A stretch of 64,000 bases of DNA from Chromatocurvus sp046260765 (GTDB lineage Bacteria > Pseudomonadota > Gammaproteobacteria > Pseudomonadales > Halieaceae). The stretch covers positions 1 through 64,000 of the forward strand of contig JBHEOO010000014.1 of assembly GCA_046260765.1 (NCBI GenBank). Direction: 5' to 3'. Below, in pieces: positions 1 to 8,035 of this stretch. The notes under the pieces were generated by a model that was not told the DNA's origin, made no database searches, and saw only the letters and a list, made by a program, of their open reading frames with translations. The translations under genes were made by a program, and so were the position numbers. The first letter of the stretch is position 1, and each line of letters starts with the position of its first letter.

Positions 1-366
1 GACCATCAACTGAAACGCCCGGGTATAAAGAAAGTCGCCCACAAGCACCGACGGCGCATTGCCGAAGGCCGCGTTGGCGGTGAGCCGCCCGCGGCGTAGT
101 TCTGACAGGTCGACCACATCATCGTGCAACAGCGTTGCGGTGTGAATGAACTCGATGACCGCGGCGAAGCAGATGTGCCTGGGTGTGCAGGCACCTAGGG
201 CGGCAGCTGACAGCAACGCCAGCAGGGGACGCAGCCGCTTGCCGCCGGCGTCAACGATGTAGTGACCGATGTTTTCGACCATGTCGACGTCGGATTCGAG
301 TTGCTCGATAATCAGGGTGTTGACCTGATCGAACTCGCGCTCGACAACGGCTCGGATTTTCTGCAT
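1..366 (-). CDS. ispB: Octaprenyl diphosphate synthase IspB, N-terminal part (cut by window edge)
   Basis: Translating the minus strand from the ATG at 366 gives 122 residues that run open to the window edge. The start MQKIRAVVEREF, the GGKRLRP motif (residues 41-47) and the first aspartate-rich motif DDVVD (82-86), followed by an RRG signature, identify a trans-type polyprenyl diphosphate synthase. The family condenses IPP units onto an allylic substrate to make the ubiquinone side chain. The divergent position next to rplU-rpmA is the usual gammaproteobacterial location of ispB, which favours IspB over farnesyl diphosphate synthase. The C-terminal half, including the second Asp-rich motif, lies outside the window. 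Confidence 0.93.
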   Translation of the reverse strand, partial: MQKIRAVVEREFDQVNTLIIEQLESDVDMVENIGHYIVDAGGKRLRPLLALLSAAALGACTPRHICFAAVIEFIHTATLLHDDVVDLSELRRGRLTANAAFGNAPSVLVGDFLYTRAFQLMV

Positions 367-502
367 AAATGGCTTAGGGCGTGAAAATGCCCGCGAATGC
401 TAGGTTGCGCCCCGTGTGCTGTCAAGCGGCGTGCCGGCAGCCTGTTGGCAGCCCGGCAGGGCGTCATGCGATCGGGTTCGCGTCTCTGAGAACAATTCCC
501 TA

Positions 503-532
503 TTGTCTACGTCGTGTGTTATGCAGTAGAAT
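503..532 (+). promoter_or_regulatory. Predicted sigma-70 promoter of rplU-rpmA
   Basis: A TTGTCT box (503-508) lies 18 bases before TAGAAT (527-532). It sits in the 278-base spacer between divergent ispB and rplU and gives a leader of about 105 bases before rplU. Called by eye from hexamers and spacing only. Confidence 0.5.
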
Positions 533-644
533 CTGCGCCCCTTCGGAGCCGTGCGCGGTACCGAGCCTGTTTGTGCCTGGCCCTGCCCATCGCCGTTGCG
601 ATGTTACTGAAACTCGCGGGAAGGCGAACTGAACGGAGAAAAAC

Positions 645-956
645 ATGTACGCAGTAATAGAAAGTGGCGGCAAGCAGCACCGCGTTGTTGAGGGCGAGTT
701 GCTCAAACTTGAGAAAATCGAGGCCGCTACGGGCGAGACCGTCGTATTTGATCGCGTGCTCATGATCGGCGAAGACGGCGACGTCAAGATCGGCCGTCCT
801 CTGCTCGAGGGCAGCAAGGTAACGGCAGAAGTCGTAACCCAGGGCCGTCATAAGAAAGTGAAAATTGTGAAATTCAACCGTCGCAAGCACTACCGCAATG
901 AAACCGGTCACCGCCAGTGGTATACCGAAGTCAAGATTACGGGCATCACGGCGTAG
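645..956 (+). CDS. rplU: 50S ribosomal protein L21
   Basis: This 103-residue protein starts MYAVIESGGKQHRV and contains HKKVKIVKFNRRKHYRN, both diagnostic of bacterial L21. Length is normal. L21 binds 23S rRNA in the large subunit. GGAG at 634-637 is the ribosome binding site. The gene is followed 68 bases later by rpmA, its standard operon partner, and a hairpin terminator after rpmA closes the pair. Confidence 0.98.
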   Translation: MYAVIESGGKQHRVVEGELLKLEKIEAATGETVVFDRVLMIGEDGDVKIGRPLLEGSKVTAEVVTQGRHKKVKIVKFNRRKHYRNETGHRQWYTEVKITGITA

Positions 957-960
957 TAAG

Positions 961-1005
961 GCGGATAAGAGCCAGGCGGTTAAAAGTCAAGCGGTTAAAA
1001 ATCAC
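961..1005 (+). repeat. Three tandem copies of a 15-bp unit between rplU and rpmA
   Basis: Units 961-975, 976-990 and 991-1005 follow the pattern GCGGTTAAAAGTCAA; the last two differ at two positions and the first is more diverged. The array begins just after the rplU stop codon and ends before the rpmA ribosome binding site. Confidence 0.75.
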
Positions 1006-1024
1006 TTCTGGGAGGTAATCGGCA

Positions 1025-1282
1025 ATGGCACACAAGAAAGCAGGCGGCAGTACCCGCAACGGACGCGATTCTGAGAGTAAACGCCTTGGCGTAAAGCGCT
1101 TCGGCGGTCAGGCAGTAACGGCAGGCAACATCCTGGTGCGTCAGCGCGGCACGCGCTTCCACCCCGGTGAAAACGTTCGCTGCGGCAAGGATCACACCTT
1201 GTTTGCGACGGTTGATGGCACGGTGGAGTTTGTTACCCGTGGAAAAAACGGGCGCAAGTTTGTCCAGGTAACCGGCGCGTAG
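1025..1282 (+). CDS. rpmA: 50S ribosomal protein L27
   Basis: This 85-residue protein begins MAHKKAGGSTRNGRDSESKR and contains RQRGTRFHPG, the L27 signature. The basic N-terminal tail reaches the peptidyl transferase centre in known ribosomes. GGAGG at 1011-1015 is a strong ribosome binding site. It is the second gene of the rplU-rpmA operon and ends shortly before a rho-independent terminator. Confidence 0.98.
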   Translation: MAHKKAGGSTRNGRDSESKRLGVKRFGGQAVTAGNILVRQRGTRFHPGENVRCGKDHTLFATVDGTVEFVTRGKNGRKFVQVTGA

Positions 1283-1306
1283 CGCCCAACCGGTAGCGAG
1301 TCCGGA

Positions 1307-1335
1307 AGCCTCGTCATCCGACGGGGCTTTTTTTT
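1307..1335 (+). terminator. Rho-independent terminator of rplU-rpmA
   Basis: An eight-pair stem GCCTCGTC/GACGGGGC (one G-U pair) with a four-base loop ATCC is followed directly by eight T (1328-1335). It separates rpmA from obg. Confidence 0.9.
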
Positions 1336-1400
1336 GCGCCGCGTGCGGGTCTTATGACCAATGCTGCCGCCCTGCGCCAGCGCGGAGTAGAATCCAGCTT

Positions 1401-2591
1401 ATGAAATTCGTAGATGAGGCGACTATAAAGGTCTTTGCGGGCAACGGCGGCAGCGGCTGCCTGAGTTTCCGCCGTGAAAAGTTTATCGAGCGCGGCGGGC
1501 CTGATGGCGGCGATGGTGGTGATGGCGGCAGTGTCATCATGCAGGCCGACAGCGCACTGAATACCATGGTGGATTATCGCTACCAGCGGGCCTACCGTGC
1601 CCAGAATGGCGAGCCGGGCCGGGGCCGCAACTGTACCGGTGCCAGCGGTGAAGATCTCGTTCTTCGCGTGCCCGTGGGCACCACGATCATCGATGAGGAC
1701 AGTGGTGAGGTGCTCGGCGACCTGTCCGAGCCAGGGGAACAGCTCGTGGTTGCCCGCGGTGGATTTCACGGCCTTGGCAATACCCGCTATAAATCATCGA
1801 TTAATCGCGCGCCAAGACAGACATCGCCCGGTTCCGACGGTGAGCAGCGGACGCTGAAGCTGGAGCTGAAGGTGCTCGCGGATGTCGGTCTTCTGGGGCT
1901 GCCAAACGCCGGTAAATCCACGTTTATACGGGCGGTGTCGGCGGCACGGCCACGCGTTGCCGATTACCCCTTTACTACGCTCGTGCCCAATCTGGGGGTG
2001 GTCAAGGTGGATGACTATCGCAGCTTCGTGGTGGCCGATATCCCCGGCCTGATTGAAGGTGCTTCGGAGGGTGCCGGACTCGGTGTTCGCTTTCTCAAGC
2101 ATCTGACGCGTAACCGGATTCTTCTGCACCTGGTGGATGTTGCCCCGCCCGATGGCGCTGATCCGGTAGATGCCGCAGCGGCCATCGCCCGCGAGCTATC
2201 GGCATTCAGCCCGGCGCTCGCGGCCCGGCCACGCTGGCTGGTGTTGAACAAGACTGACCTGATAGATGATGAATTGCTCGCGGATATCAAGACTCGTCTT
2301 GTCGATGTGCTGTCCTGGCAGGGGCCACTCTATGCCATTTCCGCCATCAGCGGGGAGGGTACCACCCGTCTTTGCCAGGACATTATGAGATGGCTTGAGG
2401 ATCGGCGTCTCGATGAGGCGGCAGATCCGGAGCTGGCGGCTCTGGAGGACGATGCTCAGCGCCGGATGCAGATCGAGGCGCGTGCGCGAATCGAGGCATT
2501 GCGGGCGCGGCATCGTGCCTCGCGAGGTCCCGAGGATGACAATGATAATGACAGTGATGAGGACGATGTCGAGGTCGAATACGCGCCGTGA
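1401..2591 (+). CDS. obg: Obg/CgtA family GTPase
   Basis: This is a 396-residue Obg GTPase. The glycine-rich Obg fold covers about residues 1-158 (GGPDGGDGGDGGS at 32-44). The G domain follows, with G1 GLPNAGKST at 166-174, switch DYPFTTL, DIPGLIEGA and NKTD. The acidic C-terminal tail is typical of gammaproteobacteria. Obg proteins act in 50S assembly and the stringent response. A TAGAAT hexamer ends only seven bases before the ATG, so a leaderless transcript is possible. Its stop overlaps the proB start by four bases. Confidence 0.97.
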   Translation: MKFVDEATIKVFAGNGGSGCLSFRREKFIERGGPDGGDGGDGGSVIMQADSALNTMVDYRYQRAYRAQNGEPGRGRNCTGASGEDLVLRVPVGTTIIDEDSGEVLGDLSEPGEQLVVARGGFHGLGNTRYKSSINRAPRQTSPGSDGEQRTLKLELKVLADVGLLGLPNAGKSTFIRAVSAARPRVADYPFTTLVPNLGVVKVDDYRSFVVADIPGLIEGASEGAGLGVRFLKHLTRNRILLHLVDVAPPDGADPVDAAAAIARELSAFSPALAARPRWLVLNKTDLIDDELLADIKTRLVDVLSWQGPLYAISAISGEGTTRLCQDIMRWLEDRRLDEAADPELAALEDDAQRRMQIEARARIEALRARHRASRGPEDDNDNDSDEDDVEVEYAP

Positions 2592-3742
2592 ATGCCGCAC
2601 GTGAACTGCCGGCAACGCGCATCGCACTGTCTTCCGCCCGGCGTTGGGTGGTCAAGGTCGGTAGTGCGCTTCTGACCGACGACGGGCGCGGTCTCGATAC
2701 CGCTATGATCTGTTCCCTGGCGCAGCAAATCGTGTCTCTGCGCAGCGCCGGCTGCGAGGTTGTGCTGGTATCGAGCGGCGCGGTCTCGGCGGGGGTCGTG
2801 AGACTGGGCTGGCCGCGTCGCCCCACGGTTCTGCACGAACTGCAGGCAGCCGCCGCCGTAGGCCAGTCTGTCCTGCTGCAGCAGTATGAACAGGCGTTTC
2901 AACGCTACGGCCTGACGACTGCGCAGATTCTGCTTGGCCATGATGATGTTGCTGCCCGCGATCGTTACCTGAATGCCCGCACTACCCTGACCACGCTTTT
3001 GCGCCTGAATGTTCTGCCAGTGGTGAACGAGAATGATACCGTGGCAACCGAGGAAATCCGCTTCGGAGATAACGATTCCCTGGCGGCGCTGGTGGCCAAC
3101 CTGATTGATGCCGATGCTCTCCTGCTGCTGACAGATCAGGATGGCCTTTTCGATGCCGATCCCCGACTGCAGCCGGCAGCGAGTTTGCTGACAGAGGTCG
3201 ATGTCCACGATTCGCGCCTGGATGGAATGGTCGGCGACGGCGGTGCTCTGGGTCGTGGTGGCATGGTAACCAAGCTGCGCGCGGCGCGACTGGCGGCTCG
3301 ATCGGGCACGCAGACAGTGATTGCCGGTGGGCGTCTCGGCGGCGTTATGCAGGCCGTGGCGCGGGGCGAGCGCGTCGGCACCTGGTTGCGCACCGGGCGC
3401 CAGCCGCAGAATGCGCGGCGACAGTGGCTGGCCGGGCTGCTCCAGCTGAGCGGCAGGCTACGGCTGGATGACGGCGCAGTTCGTGTAATCCGCAAGTCCG
3501 GGCGCAGTCTGTTGCCGGTTGGCGTGCGCGATGTCGAGGGCGATTTTCGCCGCGGCGATGTGGTTGCCTGCTGTGATGCGAACGGCAGCGAGGTGGCCCG
3601 CGGCATGATTAACTACGGAGCGCCGGAAGCGCGCCTGATCGCCGGTCGGAGTTCGACGGATATTCCCGCACTGCTGGGTTATGCCGGCGATGAGGAGCTC
3701 ATTCACCGTGACAATCTGGTGATGGCGGATTTTCATGACTGA
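2588..3742 (+). CDS. proB: Glutamate 5-kinase
   Basis: This 384-residue protein has an amino-acid kinase domain (WVVKVGSALLTDDG near residue 19, VLVSSGAVSAG, NENDTVA, DNDSLAALVA, TDQDGLFDADPR) followed by a C-terminal PUA domain from about residue 290. It phosphorylates glutamate in the first step of proline synthesis. The start is GTG at 2588, overlapping the obg stop by four bases, which suggests translational coupling. The obg-proB order is standard in related bacteria. Confidence 0.97.
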   Translation: MNAARELPATRIALSSARRWVVKVGSALLTDDGRGLDTAMICSLAQQIVSLRSAGCEVVLVSSGAVSAGVVRLGWPRRPTVLHELQAAAAVGQSVLLQQYEQAFQRYGLTTAQILLGHDDVAARDRYLNARTTLTTLLRLNVLPVVNENDTVATEEIRFGDNDSLAALVANLIDADALLLLTDQDGLFDADPRLQPAASLLTEVDVHDSRLDGMVGDGGALGRGGMVTKLRAARLAARSGTQTVIAGGRLGGVMQAVARGERVGTWLRTGRQPQNARRQWLAGLLQLSGRLRLDDGAVRVIRKSGRSLLPVGVRDVEGDFRRGDVVACCDANGSEVARGMINYGAPEARLIAGRSSTDIPALLGYAGDEELIHRDNLVMADFHD

Positions 3743-4700
3743 TTATCCCGGTACACTCCTTGTGCTGTACAGTGCGGCGATCGCAGCGGCATCGCTGCTG
3801 GGTGGTTTGCTGCCCAACGTTATCCGTATGACCCACACCCGGACGCAGCTGGCCATGAGCCTGGTTTCAGGTCTGATGCTCGGGGTCGCGTTCTATCACC
3901 TGCTACCGCACAGTATTGTGATGCGATCTGTGCCAGACGCTATTGATTTCTCGGTGCGGTGGCTGGTTGTTGGCCTGGTTGTCATGCTGCTGTTGCTGCG
4001 CGCCTTTCATTTTCACCAGCACGAAATCAATACCGATTCAGCAGTCGAAACGGTTACTGCACCGTCGGGGCCAGCCGCCCACGACCATCATCACCTGCAT
4101 GGTCAGGCCCATGCTCACTCCTTTGCGGAAACTCCGCCGCCGGCGGCGCATCGGCTTAGCTGGGTCGGCATCGCGCTTGGCTTCGGTTTGCATACCCTTA
4201 TTGATGGCGTCGCTCTGGGTGCCGCGCTGCGCGGGGCAGAAACGGCAGATGCAGTCAGCCTGCTGGGCGCGGGCGTGTTTCTTGCCATTTTGCTGCACAA
4301 GCCGCTGGATGCCATGTCCATCACTGCAGTCATGCAAAGCGGTGGCTGGGGCGTCGGCGCCATGAAGCGGGTCAACATCGGTTTTGCCCTGCTGTGCCCC
4401 CTTGGTGCTCTGCTGTTTTACTACGGCGTGGATCTTGTGGCCATCGACCCGGTGAACGTGGTGGCTGCGGTCCTTGCTTTTGCTGCCGGTGCATTTATCT
4501 GTATTGCCCTCAGCGACCTGTTGCCCGAGGTGCATTTTCACAGCCACGATCGGGTCAAGCTGACAGTGGTGTTTCTGCTGGGCGTGGGCATAGCCTATGC
4601 CATCGTCAATCTGGAGCCGGCAGGAGCGCATCAGCATGACGCCGCCGTTATTCAGGCGGATGGAGGAAACAGCTCGCGGCAGGGGCACAGTGAATTATGA
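3735..4700 (+). CDS. ZIP-family divalent metal transporter
   Basis: This is a 321-residue membrane protein with about eight hydrophobic segments and a histidine-rich loop (HDHHHLHGQAHAH, near residue 116). The later helices carry the HTLIDGVALGAAL and LHKPLDAMS motifs of the ZIP family, which import Zn, Fe or related metals. The ATG overlaps the proB stop by eight bases and its own stop overlaps the next gene by four, so it belongs to the obg-proB transcript. The metal carried cannot be told from sequence. Confidence 0.85.
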   Translation: MTDYPGTLLVLYSAAIAAASLLGGLLPNVIRMTHTRTQLAMSLVSGLMLGVAFYHLLPHSIVMRSVPDAIDFSVRWLVVGLVVMLLLLRAFHFHQHEINTDSAVETVTAPSGPAAHDHHHLHGQAHAHSFAETPPPAAHRLSWVGIALGFGLHTLIDGVALGAALRGAETADAVSLLGAGVFLAILLHKPLDAMSITAVMQSGGWGVGAMKRVNIGFALLCPLGALLFYYGVDLVAIDPVNVVAAVLAFAAGAFICIALSDLLPEVHFHSHDRVKLTVVFLLGVGIAYAIVNLEPAGAHQHDAAVIQADGGNSSRQGHSEL

Positions 4701-5149
4701 CGGTAAAGCGTATTATCTATCCCCCAATATGGCTGGTCTTCGGCATTATGGGAATTTTTGCTCTCAACGAATTTGCTCCCGGTCTGCGCTATACCGGCCC
4801 GGTGAGCCAGATTACCGGAGGCATCGTCATGCTCGCCGGTCTCGCGCTTCTGGTGGTTTCTGGTGGCCTGTTTTCCCGGGCGGGAACAGGAATGGTGCCT
4901 TTTCGCGATGTAAAGGTGCTTGTAACGCAGGGTGTCTACGCCCGCACTCGCAATCCGATGTATCTCGCGATGGCGCTGGTTCTCGCAGGTGTCGCGATTA
5001 CCGTGGGTGCGCTGTCGGCACTGATTGTACCGCCGCTGTTCATTGCCATCATCGACCGGCGCTACGTCCGGCCGGAGGAAGTGATGCTGCTTGAGGTGTT
5101 TGGCGACGATTTTGCAGCCTATTGTGCGCGGGTAAGGCGCTGGCTGTAG
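4697..5149 (+). CDS. ICMT-like integral membrane methyltransferase
   Basis: This 150-residue membrane protein has three or four hydrophobic segments and the C-terminal signature GVYARTRNPMYLAM followed by a conserved Glu (RPEEVMLLEVFG). That signature is shared by isoprenylcysteine carboxyl methyltransferase-like and phospholipid methyltransferase-like proteins. The substrate is unknown. It starts inside the ZIP gene stop (ATGA). The stop codon TAG lies in the first unit of a 12-bp tandem repeat, so two further in-frame TAG codons follow. Confidence 0.82.
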   Translation: MTVKRIIYPPIWLVFGIMGIFALNEFAPGLRYTGPVSQITGGIVMLAGLALLVVSGGLFSRAGTGMVPFRDVKVLVTQGVYARTRNPMYLAMALVLAGVAITVGALSALIVPPLFIAIIDRRYVRPEEVMLLEVFGDDFAAYCARVRRWL

Positions 5150-5175
5150 TTCTGGCTGTAGTTCTGGTTATAGTC
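5140..5175 (+). repeat. Three tandem copies of a 12-bp unit spanning a stop codon
   Basis: Units CTGGCTGTAGTT at 5140-5151 and 5152-5163 are identical; 5164-5175 (CTGGTTATAGTC) is diverged. The period is a multiple of three, so the TAG stop of the methyltransferase gene recurs three times in frame. Confidence 0.85.
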
Positions 5176-5262
5176 GCGCGCTGGCTCATTACTGCGCGTC
5201 GATGTTTTCCGTCGTGCCGATCATGTGTCAGTCGACACAGACGTTGTTTCCGATCGCGGATT

Positions 5263-6351
5263 TCAGCTCTTCGGTACGTAACCCATTTCCGCCGCCAATT
5301 GCGCTGACAGCGCCGGGTCGTTGCGCTCTTCCAGCCACCCCGACAGTTGTTCTTCCGCAAGGTCAGCCAGAAAGTTGATGTGCGCCGGTGTCGCGTTCAG
5401 GCAGGGAATGTAGGCATAGTCCTCGCCACCCGCGTCCATGAAATATTCCCGGTTTTCCTCGCCGATTTCTTCGATAGTTTCCAGGCAATCAGCCGAAAAC
5501 CCTGGGCAGATCACCTGCACTTTCTTGACCCCCATGTCCGGCAGGCTTTTCAGCGTCTCATCGGTGTATGGCTGCAACCATTCCTCACGGCCGAAACGCG
5601 ACTGGAATGTCGTGAGGTAATCATCCTCGGCAAGACCGAGGGCCTGCGCTACCAGCCGGGTGGTCTTGTGGCACTGGCAGTGGTAGGGGTCGCCCTCTTC
5701 GAGATAGCGCAGCGGTTCCCCGTGGTAGGAAAAAATGAGCTTGTCTGCGCTGCCGTGCTCCGCCCGGTAGGCCGTTATATTTTCCGCCAGTGCACGAATA
5801 TAGCCGGGATGGTCGTGGTACTGTGCGACGAAACGCAGGTCCGGCAGCCAGCGGCGAGCGCGAAAATCCTCCGCCAGAGCGTCGAACGTGGAGCCTCCGG
5901 TGGGGCCGCTATACTGGGGATATAGCGGTATTACCACCAGCTTGCGTACACCTGCCTTGAGCATAGCCTGAATGCGGTTTGGCAGGGCCGGTCTGCCGTA
6001 GCGCATCGCGTAGTCAACAAGAATGCGATCGCCGTGCCGCTGCGTCAGCGCCGCCTGCAGCGCATTGGCTTGATCGCGGGTGTGCAGCAGCAGTGGTGAG
6101 CCCTCGTCTTCCCAGACAGTGGCATAGGCTTCAGCCGAACGTGACGGCCGGATATTCAGAATGATTACGTTGAGAATGAACCACCACAGCAGTCGTGGGA
6201 CCTCCACCACGCGAGGATCTGACAGAAACTGCTTAAGATAAGGCTTCAGCGCCTTTTTCTCCGGCGCCTCCGGCGTACCGAGATTGGTTATCAGAACGCC
6301 GATGCGCGGTGCCTGCGCATGATCAAACCCAGGGGAGCCCTTGTATTTCAT
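5263..6351 (-). CDS. hemH: Ferrochelatase
   Basis: This 362-residue protein carries LITNLGTPEAP near the N terminus, FSYHGEP with the likely catalytic His, and TFQSRFGREEWLQPYTD with VICPGFSADCLETIEEI. These identify ferrochelatase, which inserts Fe2+ into protoporphyrin IX in the last step of haem synthesis. Length is slightly above the usual 320-350. A YHCQCH stretch follows SYHGEP; I did not establish a cluster-binding role. It is a single gene convergent with the obg-proB chain and divergent from the M20 hydrolase. Confidence 0.96.
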   Translation of the reverse strand: MKYKGSPGFDHAQAPRIGVLITNLGTPEAPEKKALKPYLKQFLSDPRVVEVPRLLWWFILNVIILNIRPSRSAEAYATVWEDEGSPLLLHTRDQANALQAALTQRHGDRILVDYAMRYGRPALPNRIQAMLKAGVRKLVVIPLYPQYSGPTGGSTFDALAEDFRARRWLPDLRFVAQYHDHPGYIRALAENITAYRAEHGSADKLIFSYHGEPLRYLEEGDPYHCQCHKTTRLVAQALGLAEDDYLTTFQSRFGREEWLQPYTDETLKSLPDMGVKKVQVICPGFSADCLETIEEIGEENREYFMDAGGEDYAYIPCLNATPAHINFLADLAEEQLSGWLEERNDPALSAQLAAEMGYVPKS

Positions 6352-6532
6352 AACCCACGCCAGTCTACGTCAAGGATAGCTACTGTGTTGTCGGCACAAG
6401 TGCCGGGGACAGTAATGTGTTGTTGTATTAACGATGCCTGATACTACGGATCATCCAGCCCTGCGGATGGCTTTGATCGGACATAGTGATAAGGTGCTGG
6501 ACTGAAAAAACAACAACCGTGGAGGATACCAT

Positions 6533-7966
6533 ATGCAGCGCCCCTTGATCGTATTTGCCTTCCTCGTCGTTACGTTTATGGCTGGTTTCGTAAATAGTGC
6601 CGAGAGTGACGACGCGATGTTGGACTATCTTGAAAGCGCCGCCGGACGCTATGGCTCGCTGGCACGTGCAATCTGGGAGAAGGCTGAGGTTGGCTATCAG
6701 GAGCACGACAGCTCAAAGCTCTTGCAGGACGCCCTCGTGGAGTCCGGTTTCACGGTTGAAACCGGGGTCGCCGATATACCTACCGCATTTATCGCTTCTT
6801 ACGGCGAGGGCGGGCCCGTCATCGCGCTGCTGGCAGAGTTTGACGCCTTGCCCGGCATTACCCAGACAGATTCACCGCGGCGTGAGCCGCGTGACGACGT
6901 GGATGCCGGACATGCCTGTGGCCATCATCTCTTTGGTGCCGGTTCTGTCGCGGCGGCCGTTGCCATCCGGCAATGGCTGGATGAAAACAACGTGCCCGGC
7001 ACTGTGCGTCTTTACGGCACACCCGCGGAGGAGGGTGGCTCCGGGAAAGTGTACATGGTAAGGGCGGGCCTGTTTGACGACGTTGATGCCGTGCTGTCCT
7101 GGCATCCCTCCGATCGCAATGGAGCAAACCCGGCAACATCCCTCGCCAACAAATCTGCCAAGTTCCGCTACCGGGGCATCTCGTCTCACGCCGCAGTTGC
7201 GCCCGAGCGGGGACGATCCAGCCTGGATGCTGTCGAGGCCATGAATTACATGGTCAACATGATGCGCGAACACGTTCCCCAGGAAACGCGCATACATTAC
7301 GTCATTACCCGTGGTGGGTCCGCACCCAACGTGGTGCCGGATGACGCCGAGGTTTTTTACTACGTGCGGCACCCCCAGCGCGATGTGCTCGAAGGTCTCT
7401 GGGACCGATTGATGAACACGGCAAAGGCTGCCGCGCTGGGCACCGGCACGGAGCTTGAGTACGAGATTATTCACGGCAACTTCAACAAGCTGCCGAATGA
7501 GACCCTGGCCTCCATCATGCACGCGAACCTGATGCGTGTCGGCGGGGTTCAGTACTCAGAGGAAGAGGCCGCGTTCGCGCGCCAGCTGCGCGAGAGCCTC
7601 GAGGGAGCGGAAGCGCTCGTCGGTGCAGAATCGCGCGTTGATCCCATGCAGTTTGAGCAGGGCATGGGATCAACGGACGTGGGTGATGTCAGCTGGATGG
7701 CGCCAACCACGGAGATGCGCGCGGCAACCTGGGTCCCGGGCACAGCGCCGCATTCCTGGCAGGCCATTGCCTCAGGCGGCACCAGCATCGGCACCAAGGG
7801 TATGCTGGTGGCAGCCAAGACCCTGGCCCTCACCGCTGCCGAACTGTACGAGTCTCCGGAGGCTCTGGCGACGGCTCGCGATGAGTTTGTCGTTCGCCGC
7901 GGCGAGGATTTCCAGTACACGCCGCTACTGGGTGACCGCGATCCGCCGTTGGACTATCGCAAGTAA
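6533..7966 (+). CDS. Exported M20-family amidohydrolase, AbgB-like
   Basis: This 477-residue protein has an N-terminal signal peptide (hydrophobic residues 5-20, cleavage near NSAES). The M20 metallopeptidase core includes HACGHHLFGAGS and GTPAEEGGSGK, which contain metal-ligand His and Glu residues, and a later SWHPSDRNG motif. The closest recognisable group is AbgB, the p-aminobenzoyl-glutamate hydrolase subunit, but AbgB enzymes are usually cytoplasmic and the substrate here is unproven. GGAGG at 6522-6526 is a good ribosome binding site. The 60-base spacer to phoD allows co-transcription. Confidence 0.85.
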   Translation: MQRPLIVFAFLVVTFMAGFVNSAESDDAMLDYLESAAGRYGSLARAIWEKAEVGYQEHDSSKLLQDALVESGFTVETGVADIPTAFIASYGEGGPVIALLAEFDALPGITQTDSPRREPRDDVDAGHACGHHLFGAGSVAAAVAIRQWLDENNVPGTVRLYGTPAEEGGSGKVYMVRAGLFDDVDAVLSWHPSDRNGANPATSLANKSAKFRYRGISSHAAVAPERGRSSLDAVEAMNYMVNMMREHVPQETRIHYVITRGGSAPNVVPDDAEVFYYVRHPQRDVLEGLWDRLMNTAKAAALGTGTELEYEIIHGNFNKLPNETLASIMHANLMRVGGVQYSEEEAAFARQLRESLEGAEALVGAESRVDPMQFEQGMGSTDVGDVSWMAPTTEMRAATWVPGTAPHSWQAIASGGTSIGTKGMLVAAKTLALTAAELYESPEALATARDEFVVRRGEDFQYTPLLGDRDPPLDYRK

Positions 7967-8035
7967 CGTGGATTCACAAAGCGGTAACAGTTGTCGCGTA
8001 GGTTCGGCATTTTTTAACCATCCGAGGTGGTAACG

